From Heliocidaris tuberculata (lineage: Eukaryota > Echinodermata > Echinoidea > Camarodonta > Echinometridae), in contig CM046832.1 of the NCBI GenBank assembly GCA_025618425.1, forward strand, positions 26,074,059 to 26,138,058: DNA of 64,000 nucleotides. The letters run 5' to 3'. The notes beneath the pieces were generated by a model that saw nothing but the letters and a program-made list of their open reading frames with translations, was not told the DNA's origin and did not search any database. This document shows, piece by piece, positions 1-12,038 of this stretch. Position numbers and translations under genes: made by a program. Positions within the stretch are counted from its first letter, which is position 1, and every line of letters starts with the position of its first letter.

Positions 1-963
1 TAACTTCATTGATCACTTCTGATATTCAGAAACTTCACATGCATGTATTTTTGCACATGTAGGTGCACAGTACACTACCCCTTTAATATACCTTTCACCG
101 TATGTAACATTTTATACTGGCAGGCCAGTCAAGGTGTGATAATGAGCCAGAACGCCCCTAACCCAATTTACTCTCGATAAATCATTAAGCTGACGTGCTG
201 CACAAATTAATGGGCACGTGTCGGGTTCATCTCCCCAGCAATCAGCCGATAATTCAGGGCGAGCAGAGAACCCCCCATCTCGGTAATAATAGCAAGAAGA
301 TCATCGAATTAAAATACCTGGAGGAGGACGGGGACTTTACCGTAATTAGGATCGTTAATGTTCAGAGGCTTCGTGTCTTTAACCAGCTGTCAGAATGCAT
401 TGCAGGGACTGTCTTCTGGCTGTTGGCATTTGTATACCTTGTGGATGCTTTCCACCACCAGTAACCAGTGGAGATGAAAACAACACAAATAAGAAGAGTT
501 ACGCGGTTTTCCCCTTTCTTTCTTTCACAAGGGGTTTTGTCCTCTCTTGGTTTGTACTGAACCTTTGAAGAAAGAAACACCATTAGAATTCTTATAATTA
601 AGCCTTGCGAAAAGAGGGCAAAGCTTGATATTCATTTGATATTCATACATGATGTGTTGTTACAATGGATGTGCGGATGAGCAGCAAAACGGAAAGAAGA
701 AAATGGAGAAAAGGAAAACACGATATAAACTATACTTTCGAAAAATAAACTCAAGGGCAATTTCAAAGGCCTATTGTACTGCCCGTAGAAATCAGGTTCG
801 GATTACGTAATACGCCATTATAATGTTCGCACATTTCTAAAGGTGATAGACTGGGCTATTGAAATTGCCTTCAGTTGATTTTTCGACAGTAGTTTTTATC
901 GTGTTGGAAGAAAGTTTTTAACAATAATGGACATTAGTAGGTCTATGCAATAACAAAGAAGGC

Positions 964-1072
964 AAAGAATAAGACAAAAAAATATAACATAGGATGAGGA
1001 AAGAATAAGACAAAAAAATATAACATATAGGATGAGGAAAGAATAAGACAAAAAAATATAACATAGGATGAG
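964..1072. repeat. Three-copy 36-bp tandem repeat
   Basis: The unit begins AAAGAATAAGAC and ends AGGATGAGG. Copies start at 964, 1000 and 1038; the middle copy carries a 2-nt AT insertion (38 bp), otherwise the copies are identical. It encodes nothing convincing; open frames on the minus strand here are by-products of the repeat. Confidence 0.9.
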
Positions 1073-1765
1073 AGGGGGATGCAAAAATTGAATTTAGTCA
1101 TTTCAATCATGTACGACGACGACCCACTCGACACTCGATTTTCTGAGGCAACGGTTAGGCCCTTTCACCGTGACGGTCGTATTTTGCTTTGTTCTCAGCC
1201 TCATTTCAAATCACCCCATCATTCATGAATCTCCATCTCCATCTAAAATGTATATTTATTTATTCTATATCTAAGAAATGAAAAATACTACAACACTCGA
1301 AGAAACATATATGGCGAGTTTCTGTTTCATTTTCTCATTTCCTTCCATCAATGTCTGCGAACATCGCTTCTAATTGAAGTCACAGTTCATTTAACCGACA
1401 TGTTAGCATGTATCTTCAATGTCATTGTCGAGGTTGATTAAACCTGTGGCTCTCTACTCCAAATGTTTCCGCTCCGCGCTCTGTACGCGATCGTTTCATG
1501 TTTGACACTTGGGTTTCCCGCCTTTTTCCTCTCTACACATCCACCAAAAAGAGCTCTCAGCAGACATGAGATTCTCTGGATGTTGTCTGATTTGAGAGGT
1601 ACAGCAAACTAATCGCACCTCAAACATAATCGCACGTGTATCCTCATAACGGAAAGAGGCTACAAAAGCTCATTAGTTGTGCCCATCTCGCGCCATTTCT
1701 CTCTGCCGTCTTTGCGCGCTGAGCGGACATGCGGACAAGCGAATCGTCTGTAATTGCCAGCCTCT

Positions 1766-1790
1766 AGATAAGAGTGAGATAAATATAAAC
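1766..1790 (+). promoter_or_regulatory. Paired AGATAA motifs followed by TATA-like box, candidate promoter element
   Basis: AGATAAG at 1766-1772 and AGATAAA at 1777-1783 are spaced 11 bp apart, about one helical turn, and the second runs straight into TATAAAC at 1784-1790. WGATAR is the GATA-factor site, so this could be an autoregulatory promoter element. It lies about 2 kb upstream of the coding start, where a non-coding first exon is expected. Motif-level inference only. Confidence 0.3.
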
Positions 1791-2068
1791 ACGGCCTAGG
1801 GTGTGCACAAGTAGCAAGCACCTCCCCCTAAAATATGAGGAAATTTTCTGGGAGCAGTCGTAGAATTCGGTACATGAGACATGGCTCCCTGATTGCGTTG
1901 GACATCGACTGTGATTTCATAGTCATCTCAGCAAATGAACGGCGTTCTCGAGCGAGCTCTGTAAACATTATGACAGGGAGCGGAAACTAGAGGCTCTCGA
2001 ACGCGCCCCGCAAATCCAGCTTATCCAAGGCCGTGCTGGAGTCACTAGGGATCCTCAATATGCAACAC

Positions 2069-2126
2069 CCTCTCTTCACTCTCTCTCCTCTCTCTCTCTC
2101 TCTTTCTCTCTCTCTCTTTCTCTCTA
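2069..2126. repeat. (CT)n microsatellite
   Basis: Interrupted CT dinucleotide tract. Further related tracts in the 5' flank are a 12-G run with GA repeats at 2916-2962 and a 14-C run followed by (CT)n at 3055-3135. Confidence 0.95.
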
Positions 2127-3054
2127 CATCACTGAGAAGTTGGATATAATTTAAATTTTGAGGATAGATCTATAAATACAGACCTTTCCTCATTTATAAG
2201 AGTAACAACCAAGTTTCTTAGAGTAATCTCCGGTTTCGTTTCTCGTCTCGGGAGTCAGGACATGATTGCTCCGCGCCGCCGGCTGGAGTTTTACTTCCAA
2301 ATTGGACCTCAAGTTCAAGCATTATTATTCATCTACAAATGTTCGCACATCTTTATCACTGATTTAAGATTGTTATATCATTAGTTTCTCCCATCGGATC
2401 GCCACTGGAGTGGTCGTAATTATTACAAAATATAAATCGCGAGTGCTCTTTGCGTCGTTCACACAGAACTGAGGGACCTTCAACTGTCACATTTTCTTTG
2501 TTCAAGGTCAAGGCTTACATCGTCGAGGTGTCTCCAAAATTGCACATTTGCAAATTCGGTAGGTTTGTGTTTAAAATAAACAACACTGCGCGAATGTAAA
2601 ATTCTTATTCCTTGCAGTACGTTGCAAAGAACTCGGCAAATAGCGATGTTACTCTAGGGCTTATCAGGCATAATTTTTCATAGAGCACTTTATTTTCCGG
2701 AAATTGTAAAAGAGAAAATTTGTTGAAAATCTACCCCGAAAATCAGATTTATGCAAATCTCTCTCAATGTCTCTGCTGCGTAGGCTAGGCCTGTTTTCCT
2801 GGCTGTGTTTTATCACGAGGTCGAGTGAAGCATTCAATATGCCATCCCAAGGATTTAAAAAAAATTCTCTCCTTTTCTCTCATCTGGCCATGTTTGATTG
2901 AAGAGTAAAAATGGAGGGGGGGGGGGGACGGAGAGAGGGAGAGGGTGAGAGAGAAGGAGAAGAAAATGAAAGCAAAACTAAACTTGGGTCAAAAGGCATA
3001 GAGAAATTCCATTCATGATTAGAGGATGGTAAGATTGGCTGCTCTGCTCCTCCT

Positions 3055-3091
3055 CCCCCCCCCCCCCCTCTCTCTTTCCCTCTCTCACTCT

Positions 3092-3135
<44 letters not shown>
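3055..3135. repeat. (C)14-(CT)n microsatellite
   Basis: Fourteen C residues followed by a nearly pure CT tract ending at 3135, about 600 bp upstream of the predicted acceptor. Homopurine/homopyrimidine mirror character is compatible with non-B DNA, but no function can be read from the sequence. Confidence 0.95.
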
Positions 3136-3137
<2 letters not shown>

Positions 3138-3803
3138 ATCATATTGACACTTGGGAGACTTAATTGTAACCTTGGCTGACGATGCGAATCTCGAGTATGC
3201 CTCCCATCCACAACTCAGCTGTTGCTCGGCGCATCAGTGCAGCTGACGCAATCCCAATTTCTGTAGGTTACTCGAAATTGACACATTTTATATCCTCCCA
3301 ATTTGCCGTTGCGATTTATGTTTTTGAGCTTTTATTACATTGATTTGTGTCACTTCGTTTGTCTTCCTCCCTCGCGAACAGAGATGAGTTTCTCTTAATT
3401 CGGCAGCTGAAAGGGGAGATTTTCGAAACAGATCTTCGAATCCCAGAGAATCTTTTCTAAAGCTATGTGGTGGGCCCAGTTGCGTTGAGTCGTGCACAAA
3501 CGCACGAAGAGGGAGGAGGCTCACAATAAAGTTCTTTTGTAAATAGTAAGATTTGAAGATTTTCTCTCTCAGTCATGTCATGAAACATTGTTTATTTTTA
3601 GACAGCAACATGAGGGGCGAACAAATCCCCTCTATGGTGGGATGTTAATTAATCTTTTTGAACCTTTTACCCCCTGATTGCGATATTAACAAAATGTTAA
3701 CCTAATTCATCTTTTGATTCTCTTTTTTTATTTTAGGAGATTTTGATCCCCTGCATCTAGTCGTAATCGCGGCAAGTCGTCACCGTCTGTGATCGTCGTC
3801 GTG

Positions 3804-4118
3804 ATGGACGTCGGAGGCGACTCTTCTCGTTGGATGGTGGTCAATGGAGCCGGTGGTGGTGTGAATGGGAACGGTAGCGGTCAGCATCCAGCTGGGGCTA
3901 CTGGTATTGGTGGTAGCGGTGGCGGCGGTGGTGGTGGAGCTGGGTCGACGGATACCAGCGGTCACTACGGCAGCAGCCTCGCTCACCATCACGGTTCTCT
4001 GTCGGGCACCACCGCCGGAGTTACGGCGGATCGCATCCCCTCCGCACACTCATCATCATCCGTGGCTCCTCTTCATCTTGGCGACTCATCACAGTTCGGT
4101 GTCTCACATCATGATGAG
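3804..4118 (+). CDS. gatac: GATA1/2/3-class transcription factor, coding exon 1 (residues 1-105)
   Basis: This exon encodes the N terminus of a nuclear, DNA-binding GATA factor. The ATG at 3804 is the first in its frame after an in-frame TGA at 3744-3746. It sits in a good context, with G at -3 and G at +4. The exon ends in HHDE at a consensus donor (GAG|GTAAGA, GT at 4119-4120), phase 0, and the next exon continues in frame. The protein segment is low complexity: a Gly-rich run at about residues 17-48 with seven consecutive Gly, then His/Ser-rich sequence. There is no folded domain. The N-terminal regions of GATA factors are generally divergent, so family assignment rests on exons 2-6, and this exon is assigned by frame, phase and splice continuity. 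The gene symbol follows the sea urchin name for GATA1/2/3 and is an inference if the species is not an echinoderm. A GTG 15 nt upstream opens the frame further but is not a plausible start. Confidence 0.85.
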
Positions 4119-5394
4119 GTAAGAATCTATCAACCTTTGCGTGTTCCCTAAAGTCATCATTTTCACATTTGTACAAGAACTTCTTATTATCAAAGATAAG
4201 ACTTACGGTAATTATTAAATTTTGATGATATTCCCTATTCGAAAGTTCATTTTTACGTCTTTATATCAATCTCTAGCTTTTGGAGGAAACTTGTGTGTCA
4301 TAATACTGTTCAGTGTTAATAATGCAATAATTATGAATACATTTAGTTCAAAATGTAGTCAATAATACATTCTGAAGACATACTTGCTGTATAGATATCT
4401 TGGCTTTAAAACAAAAATAAATACCTTCATCCAAACAAACCCCATTTAACAAAGTAGGATTGCATTTTAATGCATTTTCAAAATATCTAGCATCTACAAA
4501 TACATGTACGCTATAATAAGGCACCTGCGGATATACATACTTTCGAAGTTGCATTAATATTTTCTTGTTTAACTATAAATCTTTAAAATATGGTATATAA
4601 AGACTAGATGTATACGTGCTTTTGTTTGGTCTAATCACAGAAATGACTATGATGAAATGCAAGGTATATTTAAACATTTTACAAAAAAGAAATATTAAAC
4701 CAAAACGTTTTTTTACATTTTGGGAAAGAATTTATACCAAGGGATGACAAAACCTATGCACTATATAATTTACAAAGACTATGCCTTCATTCTAAAGTAC
4801 ATGCACAACTTTCAAGACGATATTGCTTTAAACTTAATAAATAAATTAGAGTTTTATTTTCAGTGTTGTTAGATGACTGAACAGTGGGAATGCATAATAT
4901 GTCGTTTATAATACAGAACTAGAGCCCAAAGGAAACATAATTTACTGCATTAGATGTAATAATTGAAAAACAATATAAAGTGTAAAGGTGTCTTATATGC
5001 TTTGACACTGGGTGTGATTCACATTATGAAAGTGATGAATATGATGATTAATTTACAGGGCTTAATGCATGAATTCCCCATTCAGACCCACTGTTAATAC
5101 ACGACTATTTCAAGAGTATGTTTTAAATTATATTTAGCTTAGTTAAAGACTATTCCTAACAAGAGTGGGGATGTACCTGTCTTACGTTTACAAGTTTCCA
5201 GACTTCAAGTTGTTGATCAATCGACTGGGCAGAACTGAATATTCTTTAAATATTATGTATGAAAAAAATGTATCAATTTCGAAATGAGGTTTATCGCTCG
5301 GAATGGTGTAAAAATTGTCAGCCTTTTTCAGTTTTTGTATAGACGCGTTAGATGGGTCATCCAAGAAAAATCTATATGCTGTGACTGGAATACT

Positions 5395-5395
<1 letters not shown>

Positions 5396-5428
<33 letters not shown>

Positions 5429-5437
5429 GGGGGGGGG
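5396..5437. repeat. Poly(T)32-poly(G)10 tract
   Basis: An uninterrupted T run at 5396-5427 followed directly by a G run at 5428-5437. A similar T-run to G-run junction occurs at 6224-6243. All open frames crossing it are artefacts of the homopolymers. Confidence 0.95.
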
Positions 5438-6811
5438 TTTCCATTCCACATCTCGATTATATGTAATCTTACGCTGTACATTTGTAAGAAAATTTAAGAT
5501 GCAGATGCTGCACAATTCATAAGAAATAACGATTAGACCATTGAGAAATTGTACATTACCTTCAGCAGAGCAATTATCATTAGATTTCACAAAGAAGGGA
5601 AGATTATCATCATCATGTGATAACGACAAATGCTCAAAACAGGTATAAGTCTTATTACTGATCTTTTTAAAAACGTGAGATTGATTTGCTTTCAAGCCCA
5701 GGACTGAATTTAGGACTTGTCCAAGATTGCAGCGTATTATTACATCGTGGATGTCTTAAAAACAAAACGGTAGTTACCATGAATGAATGAATGAAGAAAT
5801 AAATACAAACTTACGCTGTGTCTTTAATGAATTTAAATCCTAGTTCTAATGAAGTGGTGAATATTATCGAGACATCTTGAGCATGAACCTAACGGTGACC
5901 GCATAGATGTAATACCGTCATTTTCTCCATTCAGTTGATGTATGATGACATGGTTAATCCACATCTTTAGTTGGGTAAACCAGACTCTTATGGCATGTAT
6001 CGGGAAGCTGTTTGATGAAATTACCTCTACAACTTCCTCTCAAATACTTCGATAGTCAGTACCAATATTCACTTCTTGATAGGAATGTGAATGAAAGCAA
6101 AATGTTCGGAATATTCTGCGTTTGTAGAGTGGTTTGAAGCGTTTGTATTCTAAATTGAAAATAACTGAGCAAAGTCAATAGAAAGCTGTATTTAATATTT
6201 CCCTTTTTTTTTTCTTCTTCTTCCTTTTTTTTTGGGGGGGGGGTTATTCATGGACACATGACATTTCTCTCGAAGGCAGTGCGTCAAACGCTGAAGATAT
6301 GAACAAATTACTGTACAATAAAACTTAGCATTTATAGATATGTGGCTTATTATCCATAGCATTATATACAGATTATAGGTACATGAGATCATGTGATACG
6401 CTGATATTTGGAAAAGCTTTTTATTTACTTATTAATTATTATTATTATTTTTTTTTTTGTTCAGATATGTCTGATTCCCCTTAATTTGTGTGGGGATGGA
6501 TAATGGTTATTTGCAAAGTTATATTGGGTCTTCACCTGCAAAAAGGGAAAGAACATTGAAAGAACAATGAAAAAAGTTGTAAAAATAGTTATCATGAGTA
6601 GGTACGGGACATGAACATGATGACGAGCTCTTAACTTGAGAGTCTAATTAATGAGTCTTTGTCACTATGACGTGAGAGCTGAAACACGCAGAGTGGTTTG
6701 CCAAATTTGTCCTAAAGGAAATGTTAATATGCCGCAAATCATGGAAAATTTTACAAACATATACCAACCAGAAGAACATATGTTCCCCTTTGACGCATGA
6801 TCGTGTGTAAG

Positions 6812-6849
6812 AGAGAAAGAAAGAAAGAGAGAGATATTCAGAGAGAGAA

Positions 6850-6883
<34 letters not shown>

Positions 6884-6884
6884 T
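6812..6884. repeat. (GA)n microsatellite
   Basis: Imperfect GA/GAAA tract of about 70 bp with a short interruption. No associated gene. Confidence 0.9.
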
Positions 6885-9740
6885 CAGTCATAGAGTTGGG
6901 GGTAAGGGGTGTCTAAAGAGATTTAGGATATAATGTAAGAGATTAAAAGGGGGGTTCTAAAAATCCAATGAGCAATTCGTAAAAACCGCCATTACCCACT
7001 CTCTAAAAACCACACGCAGACAAAGAGATTAGATGCCTGAAACAGATCAGTATGTAAGGTAGATGAGATTTTTGTGCTGTGACGATCAATATAACCGCTA
7101 TTTGCTCTACTTTTCCATTGTTTATTTGAGAAGATACAATATTGTGGTCTCTTTTGATGTAAAATCGCTATTAATGTGTTTGTTTACATAAAGTCATGTG
7201 GATAGGTATCAGTTCATAAATTCATTTGCAGTTACATTTACACACACACAAAAAAAATACTACAACAGTTTATATAACAGGAAAACAAAAAGCTTCACTG
7301 AAATGAATGATAACAGGATAAAAGATTAATCGTCGATTGTGGCATCCCATTAATTTTTGGCAAAAAGCAAATAGTCTACATATCAAATATACTGAATATA
7401 CTCCCTTAAACAACCTAGCTATTTGGCCATATGATGCATATACTGAATAATTTGAAGGTACAGTCGATTAAATCACTATACTACTCCGTCAGTCGGCAGT
7501 CGATACTGGACAGTTTACAAACAAGGGTTTGCCAATTTTCCCGCCGCATCTGACAGGTTTATCAGACAGGCTTATTACCTTGACCACTACACCTGTTCTC
7601 AATTCTGCGTAATTGTTCTATTTTCCACCATTTGTGGTTTCGTATTGCGTTTGTAAAGTAACCACTCAATCTAGGTGTGAATTTTCCACCGCTTGATATT
7701 ACACAACAAACTGAAACTTTTAGAAGAAAGTCACAAACCCAAATACACTAATTTTAGTGGGGGACAAGAAATTAAGATGTATGGTGTCTTTGAATTACCC
7801 ATCTTAAAACATCAACAAGTTGATGGTATCTATACTTTACATGTAAAGTTATGGCATCACATTGAATAAGAGGTAGATCTAACAATAAGGAAGTGAAAAA
7901 AACAAATAATGATCGTTAATTGTGTAGACAGACTCAGTTATAAATATTCCTAATTATTCAAAATAAAAATAGTAAAATATCAATAACATAAATATCGTGC
8001 TTGATTTCAAAGCATAGAATAATTATTCGTCTGACCATTGAAGTCTGGACGTTTCAAGTCGACCACTGTAAAGTAGTTGACTACCAAGGGAACTGGCTAT
8101 AATTGAGTACATCATGACCAAATCACTGCGATATGTAACTTGCCCCAAGCCAGAAATCCAAAAGCTTTATTCTCGACGGGTGCACAATTGACAGAAATTC
8201 CAATGTATTCCTAATAAACAAAATTGTGACGGATTCCGATAGGGTAACACAGGGGTGTATTTCCTCCCCCTTTGGCCTGGCAACGTACATAATATGCATA
8301 TTTTTTTTACCAGTATTGCTTATGAACAATGTGGATAGCTAAACATTGATTGTGATGTAGCTGTGTGACAAATACGAGTGATGGACTTTAACACTTCGAT
8401 TTTGATGCACACTTCTTCTTAAATAATTGTTCGAAAAAATGTCTTAATCATGGTTGATAACTGCTTAAAACAAACCTTCGCAACAAGTAAAATAATAAAG
8501 AAAATATTAAAGGAGAAAGGCATAATTAGGAAACGATGTATAGTAAATTTGTCGAGGAAATTTAATCGAACTTAATGTAAATTATGATCAAATTTTATTT
8601 TGCATCAAATTTAAAGGACTGTTTTTACGGCTAGAATGGCATTTGGAATTTTAAAATACTTAACAATATTGTAGAATAATATTATAAAACAGAGAAACAA
8701 ATGTCAATGGAAGAAATACCCTGGCTTTGTTAACTTCTTTAGAATTAAAAAAAAAAAACAAAAAAAACAATGACACAATGCTTGTGAACCCTCTCTCTAA
8801 ATACCAGGCATATACACTCTAACACTAAACGTTCCAAAGTTATACCTGCCCCGCCCCCTTTTGTGACCACGCCTGACTCCACGCTTCACGGAGGGGTCAT
8901 TTTGAAGGTGCCCTCAGAGTTTAAAACAATGACAAGTTATAATTGATGCGATTTATGACCCCAATCACCACGTGTCATTGCCGTCTGAAGTACAAGCAAG
9001 TCAAGCGTTGAGAGTCGACTGGTGCGTCGGTGTTTGGTTACTACAGAATTCATCATCGTTTCTCATCGCTGTTCAAAGTCAACAACAATAAGTTGTTTTG
9101 TTTTCTCCTCTTGTTCTCCTTTTTCATGCTCCGCATGATACAGTATGCATACCTAAAGGGTCCTGAATGTCTCCATGATGTCAACATCCAATATCCCGAC
9201 ATAAAAATGTATATATGGGCAGATGCTTAAAGATAAAATGGTATGATTGTAATATCACATGTAAAAAATTATTCGGATCGTTAAAGTTTAATCGCCCTTA
9301 GTGATCCTAGATCTTTGCGGATGAATATACAGTGTCATTAAGATGATAGATGAATTGCGTCACACAATAAAGCTAGTCTATTTCTAGTGCATGAATTATA
9401 AGGTAATCTAAAAAACACATTTAGACATTGTTGCACTTCAAATCATAAATTTACTGTGTTGATTGTAAGAAAATATCCCTGGAGCCTGAATCAGCGGAAG
9501 GGAGTGCTGCATGAACGTTGACTTGCTAAATGTGATTGGATTATTAGTACCCTAAGTGACATGTGGTTTTTAGACGCTGCAATTTTCTAATCAAATTTTT
9601 TTATAATCAAGACGATTTTGCCTCCATGGTTTAATGCTGAAAACCTGACAAATTCATGACATTTGAACGGCACCATTTCCAAGTTAAAACACGCAGGCAA
9701 ATAACAGTGCACAATATTTAAACGAGGTATAGGACAACAG

Positions 9741-9842
9741 AAATAATAATAATAATAATAATAATGATAATAATAGTAATAATAATAATAATAATGATAA
9801 TAATAATAATAATGATAATAATGATAATAATAATAATATTAT
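9741..9842. repeat. (AAT)n microsatellite
   Basis: About 100 bp of AAT repeats with occasional GAT and AGT variants, abutting a TATATAGCGC-containing segment (see next entry). Confidence 0.95.
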
Positions 9843-9935
9843 CATTTTTGTATACTTATATAGCGCACAAATCTGCCTGAAAGAGGCACCCTAGGAGCAC
9901 AATAAATGAAGAGCATATTAAATGTTATAAATTAA
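9843..9935 (-). repeat. Probable SINE/L2-type retrotransposon 3'-tail remnant
   Basis: Next to the AAT array, the + strand reads TATACTTATATAGCGCACAA; read on the minus strand this is GCGCTATATAAG followed by ATT repeats. A GCGCTATATAA(A)-(ATT)n end is typical of 3' tails of L2/CR1-mobilised SINEs and LINEs in many animals. A related tail appears at 32640-32685 on the + strand. The body of the element is not recognisable, so this is a fragment at best. Confidence 0.4.
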
Positions 9936-10309
9936 CGAAAACTATGATGGACAAACATCATGAAAACAGACATAGCATTATCAAAGAAACAGTGCAATAT
10001 AAACCGTGCAACAACGGTTGTTTGAATATTGAACACTGGGGATACATTTCAGATTTGTTTTTAATTCATTTTTATTCATAACGACAACCGGAAAACAAAC
10101 TGTTCATTTAATATCTTCTCTGGAGACACTGTGATGTAGTATACGAAGTGATGATAATTATGTATTACTTCCTGAGAACAGGAATAGATATCAAATAGTT
10201 GTTTTGTTGTTCTCCTCAATTTGTTTGTCATCGGGTAGTTCTATCTGACCGTCTGATCTACCCCCGATCGTTCACCAGTACTAATAGGCAGCGGAAATTG
10301 TTGTGAGAC

Positions 10310-10410
10310 AAGGGTTCCTGCTCAGGCTTCTCTCGGCCAGAACTCCCGGCTGACGGCTCAGCTGGGGCCCGCCTCGAGACCGAGCTGCCACTGAGCCGTA
10401 AGGTCTGGCA
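10310..10410. promoter_or_regulatory. GC-rich block with 9-bp inverted repeat, candidate conserved element
   Basis: This stretch is much more GC- and CpG-rich than its surroundings. ACGGCTCAG at 10353-10361 and CTGAGCCGT at 10391-10399 form a perfect 9-bp inverted repeat around a 29-nt loop that contains CTGGGG and AGCTG. It could be a cis-regulatory element or structured RNA segment. It is not a coding exon: no open frame with consensus splice sites fits. Confidence 0.3.
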
Positions 10411-11969
10411 TGCTGTTTAGACTCCCGTCTGACAAGCAAGATGAATCTCAGGCTGATAGTAAACCAATGAGAGACATGGGTTTTGTGCACAGTGAATGGC
10501 CGAAGTAGAAAAGAAAACCAAGAAAAGTCAATAAGCGAAATCGGAAATCATGATGAAAAATATTTTTTAAAATTTTACTTTCAAGTATAATCATATGAAA
10601 CTGCAATCATATTATGTTAGATATTCAGAGTGGTAAAGCAGTACGGATGAGAGGAAAGTAGAAATAGATGGATGGGGCAAAGATTTAGATTTTAGATTTA
10701 GATTTTTATTTCATTACATTTTCATTTTTCAAAGTATATAACAATAAGTATTATGAATCTGACAATATTCAAAATAATTGACAACACAACTTAGTGCATA
10801 AACATTTTTCGATCATTACAAGCAAAACAAAGTGCATTAAAGTTTGAGTTGTGAGAGAAAAAAAAAGTAACATCAATATAGTTATTTCCACATGCAATTT
10901 AGAAATGAATACAGAGTTTTCAAAAAAAATCATCTGAATTGGATGAAAAATTATTTCCAAATTGCTTCTATATACTCCATAATAGTTGCGTACTATTGCA
11001 ATACGTTTCTGTCACTTTAATAAACGTATAGAAAATACTTTTTTTAAGGATAGACAATTGAGAGTCAATAAAACTCCCATGTTTCAATTTCCAGTGAAAT
11101 GAATAAGTCAAATCTACTCATATTTCTAGATCACAATGGCACTGGCCTATGACTGTTTATTTTTGTTTTGAGCGGATTTCAGTCGGGGGGGAACACAACA
11201 GTAATGTCCTAATCAATATCAACACTGAAAGATACAACACCAATTAGTGTGACTCGCCATGTATGTACCGGTTTGTTGATTAGCCAGTTGTGTAAACATT
11301 CTGACAAGACGCTAAATGTTTCCGCTTGCCGTCATATAGCATGCTGTTACAACGGATGTCTTTAATTGCCTCATCAGATATCAAATCCACAATATTGAGT
11401 AATTTGATCTATTATTTAGTTTCGCTACATGACAAAATCGCGTCAATGGGAATATTTTCTACATGCACTTGTTTTGGTATTTTAACTGAAAAATGCAAAG
11501 AATGCACTAGAGAAGTTAAATAGGAACTGCCTACAAACCTGGACTGAAATTACAAAGGCCAAGACTAAGAGGTCTATGAAAAAAAGAAGGTCAAGAATCA
11601 TATTTTCATATTTTCACTTGAACTTTCAGCAGCTTACCATAATACATGTATATCCACTTATCCACTTATTTCTTTAATATAATACAAATAACATAATTTC
11701 AGTAAGGTGCACTTAATATCTATTGCTTTTCTATTATATGATTCTTTTTCTTAGATTTTATTTTTCAGAGCAATTTCCCTTTCTCTCTTTTTTCTAAAAT
11801 TATCATTTGTTGTAGTTTAATTATTGTTCTACTATATCTTTCTGTAAATAGGCCCTACTTAATTGTTACACCCCACCCCCTTTTCTCCCTCCCACAGCCA
11901 TTGTAAATATAGCATCTATACAACGTAGGTAATATTGTCCCGTGCCAAATTTCACTACACCGGCGTCGT

Positions 11970-12038
11970 TGCTTAGCAGCACCAGCGCACATTGTGGTTG
12001 GTCGAATGTTTTCTGTGACGTCACAGCGGTCAGCTGAC
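11970..12038 (+). promoter_or_regulatory. Candidate cis-regulatory module (Maf-like, Runx, CRE, E-box motifs)
   Basis: Within 70 bp are TGCTTAGCA (11970-11978, Maf-type palindrome), TGTGGTT (11993-11999, Runx consensus), TGTGACGTCACA (12014-12025, perfect palindrome containing the CRE TGACGTCA) and GTCAGCTGAC (12029-12038, perfect palindrome containing an E-box). Runx, bHLH and GATA factors cooperate in blood-cell programmes across animals, which makes an enhancer in a GATA1/2/3 intron plausible. Motifs alone do not prove function. Confidence 0.4.

Larger units (their letters stand above)
1..3736 (+). other. 5' flank of the GATA gene; promoter and/or non-coding first exon and first intron
   Basis: No coding sequence is supported here. 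The sequence AG|GAGATTTTGATCC at 3735-3740, preceded by a T-rich tract, is a convincing splice acceptor. The coding exon therefore probably begins at 3737 with about 67 nt of 5' UTR, and an upstream non-coding exon should exist. Its position is not resolved; possible donors include CG|GTAGGT near 2560 and CT|GTAGGT near 3265. A paired GATA motif plus TATA-like box lies at 1766-1790. The rest is single-copy-looking AT-rich DNA with (CT)n/(GA)n tracts at about 2069-2126, 2916-2962 and 3055-3135, and a 36-bp tandem repeat at 964-1072. Confidence 0.6.

Noticed and set aside
195..464. 89-codon frame with a hydrophobic C terminus in the 5' flank
   Set aside because: Hydrophobic stretch at the end only, no homology recognised, not linked by splice sites to the GATA gene, and the reverse strand is equally open.
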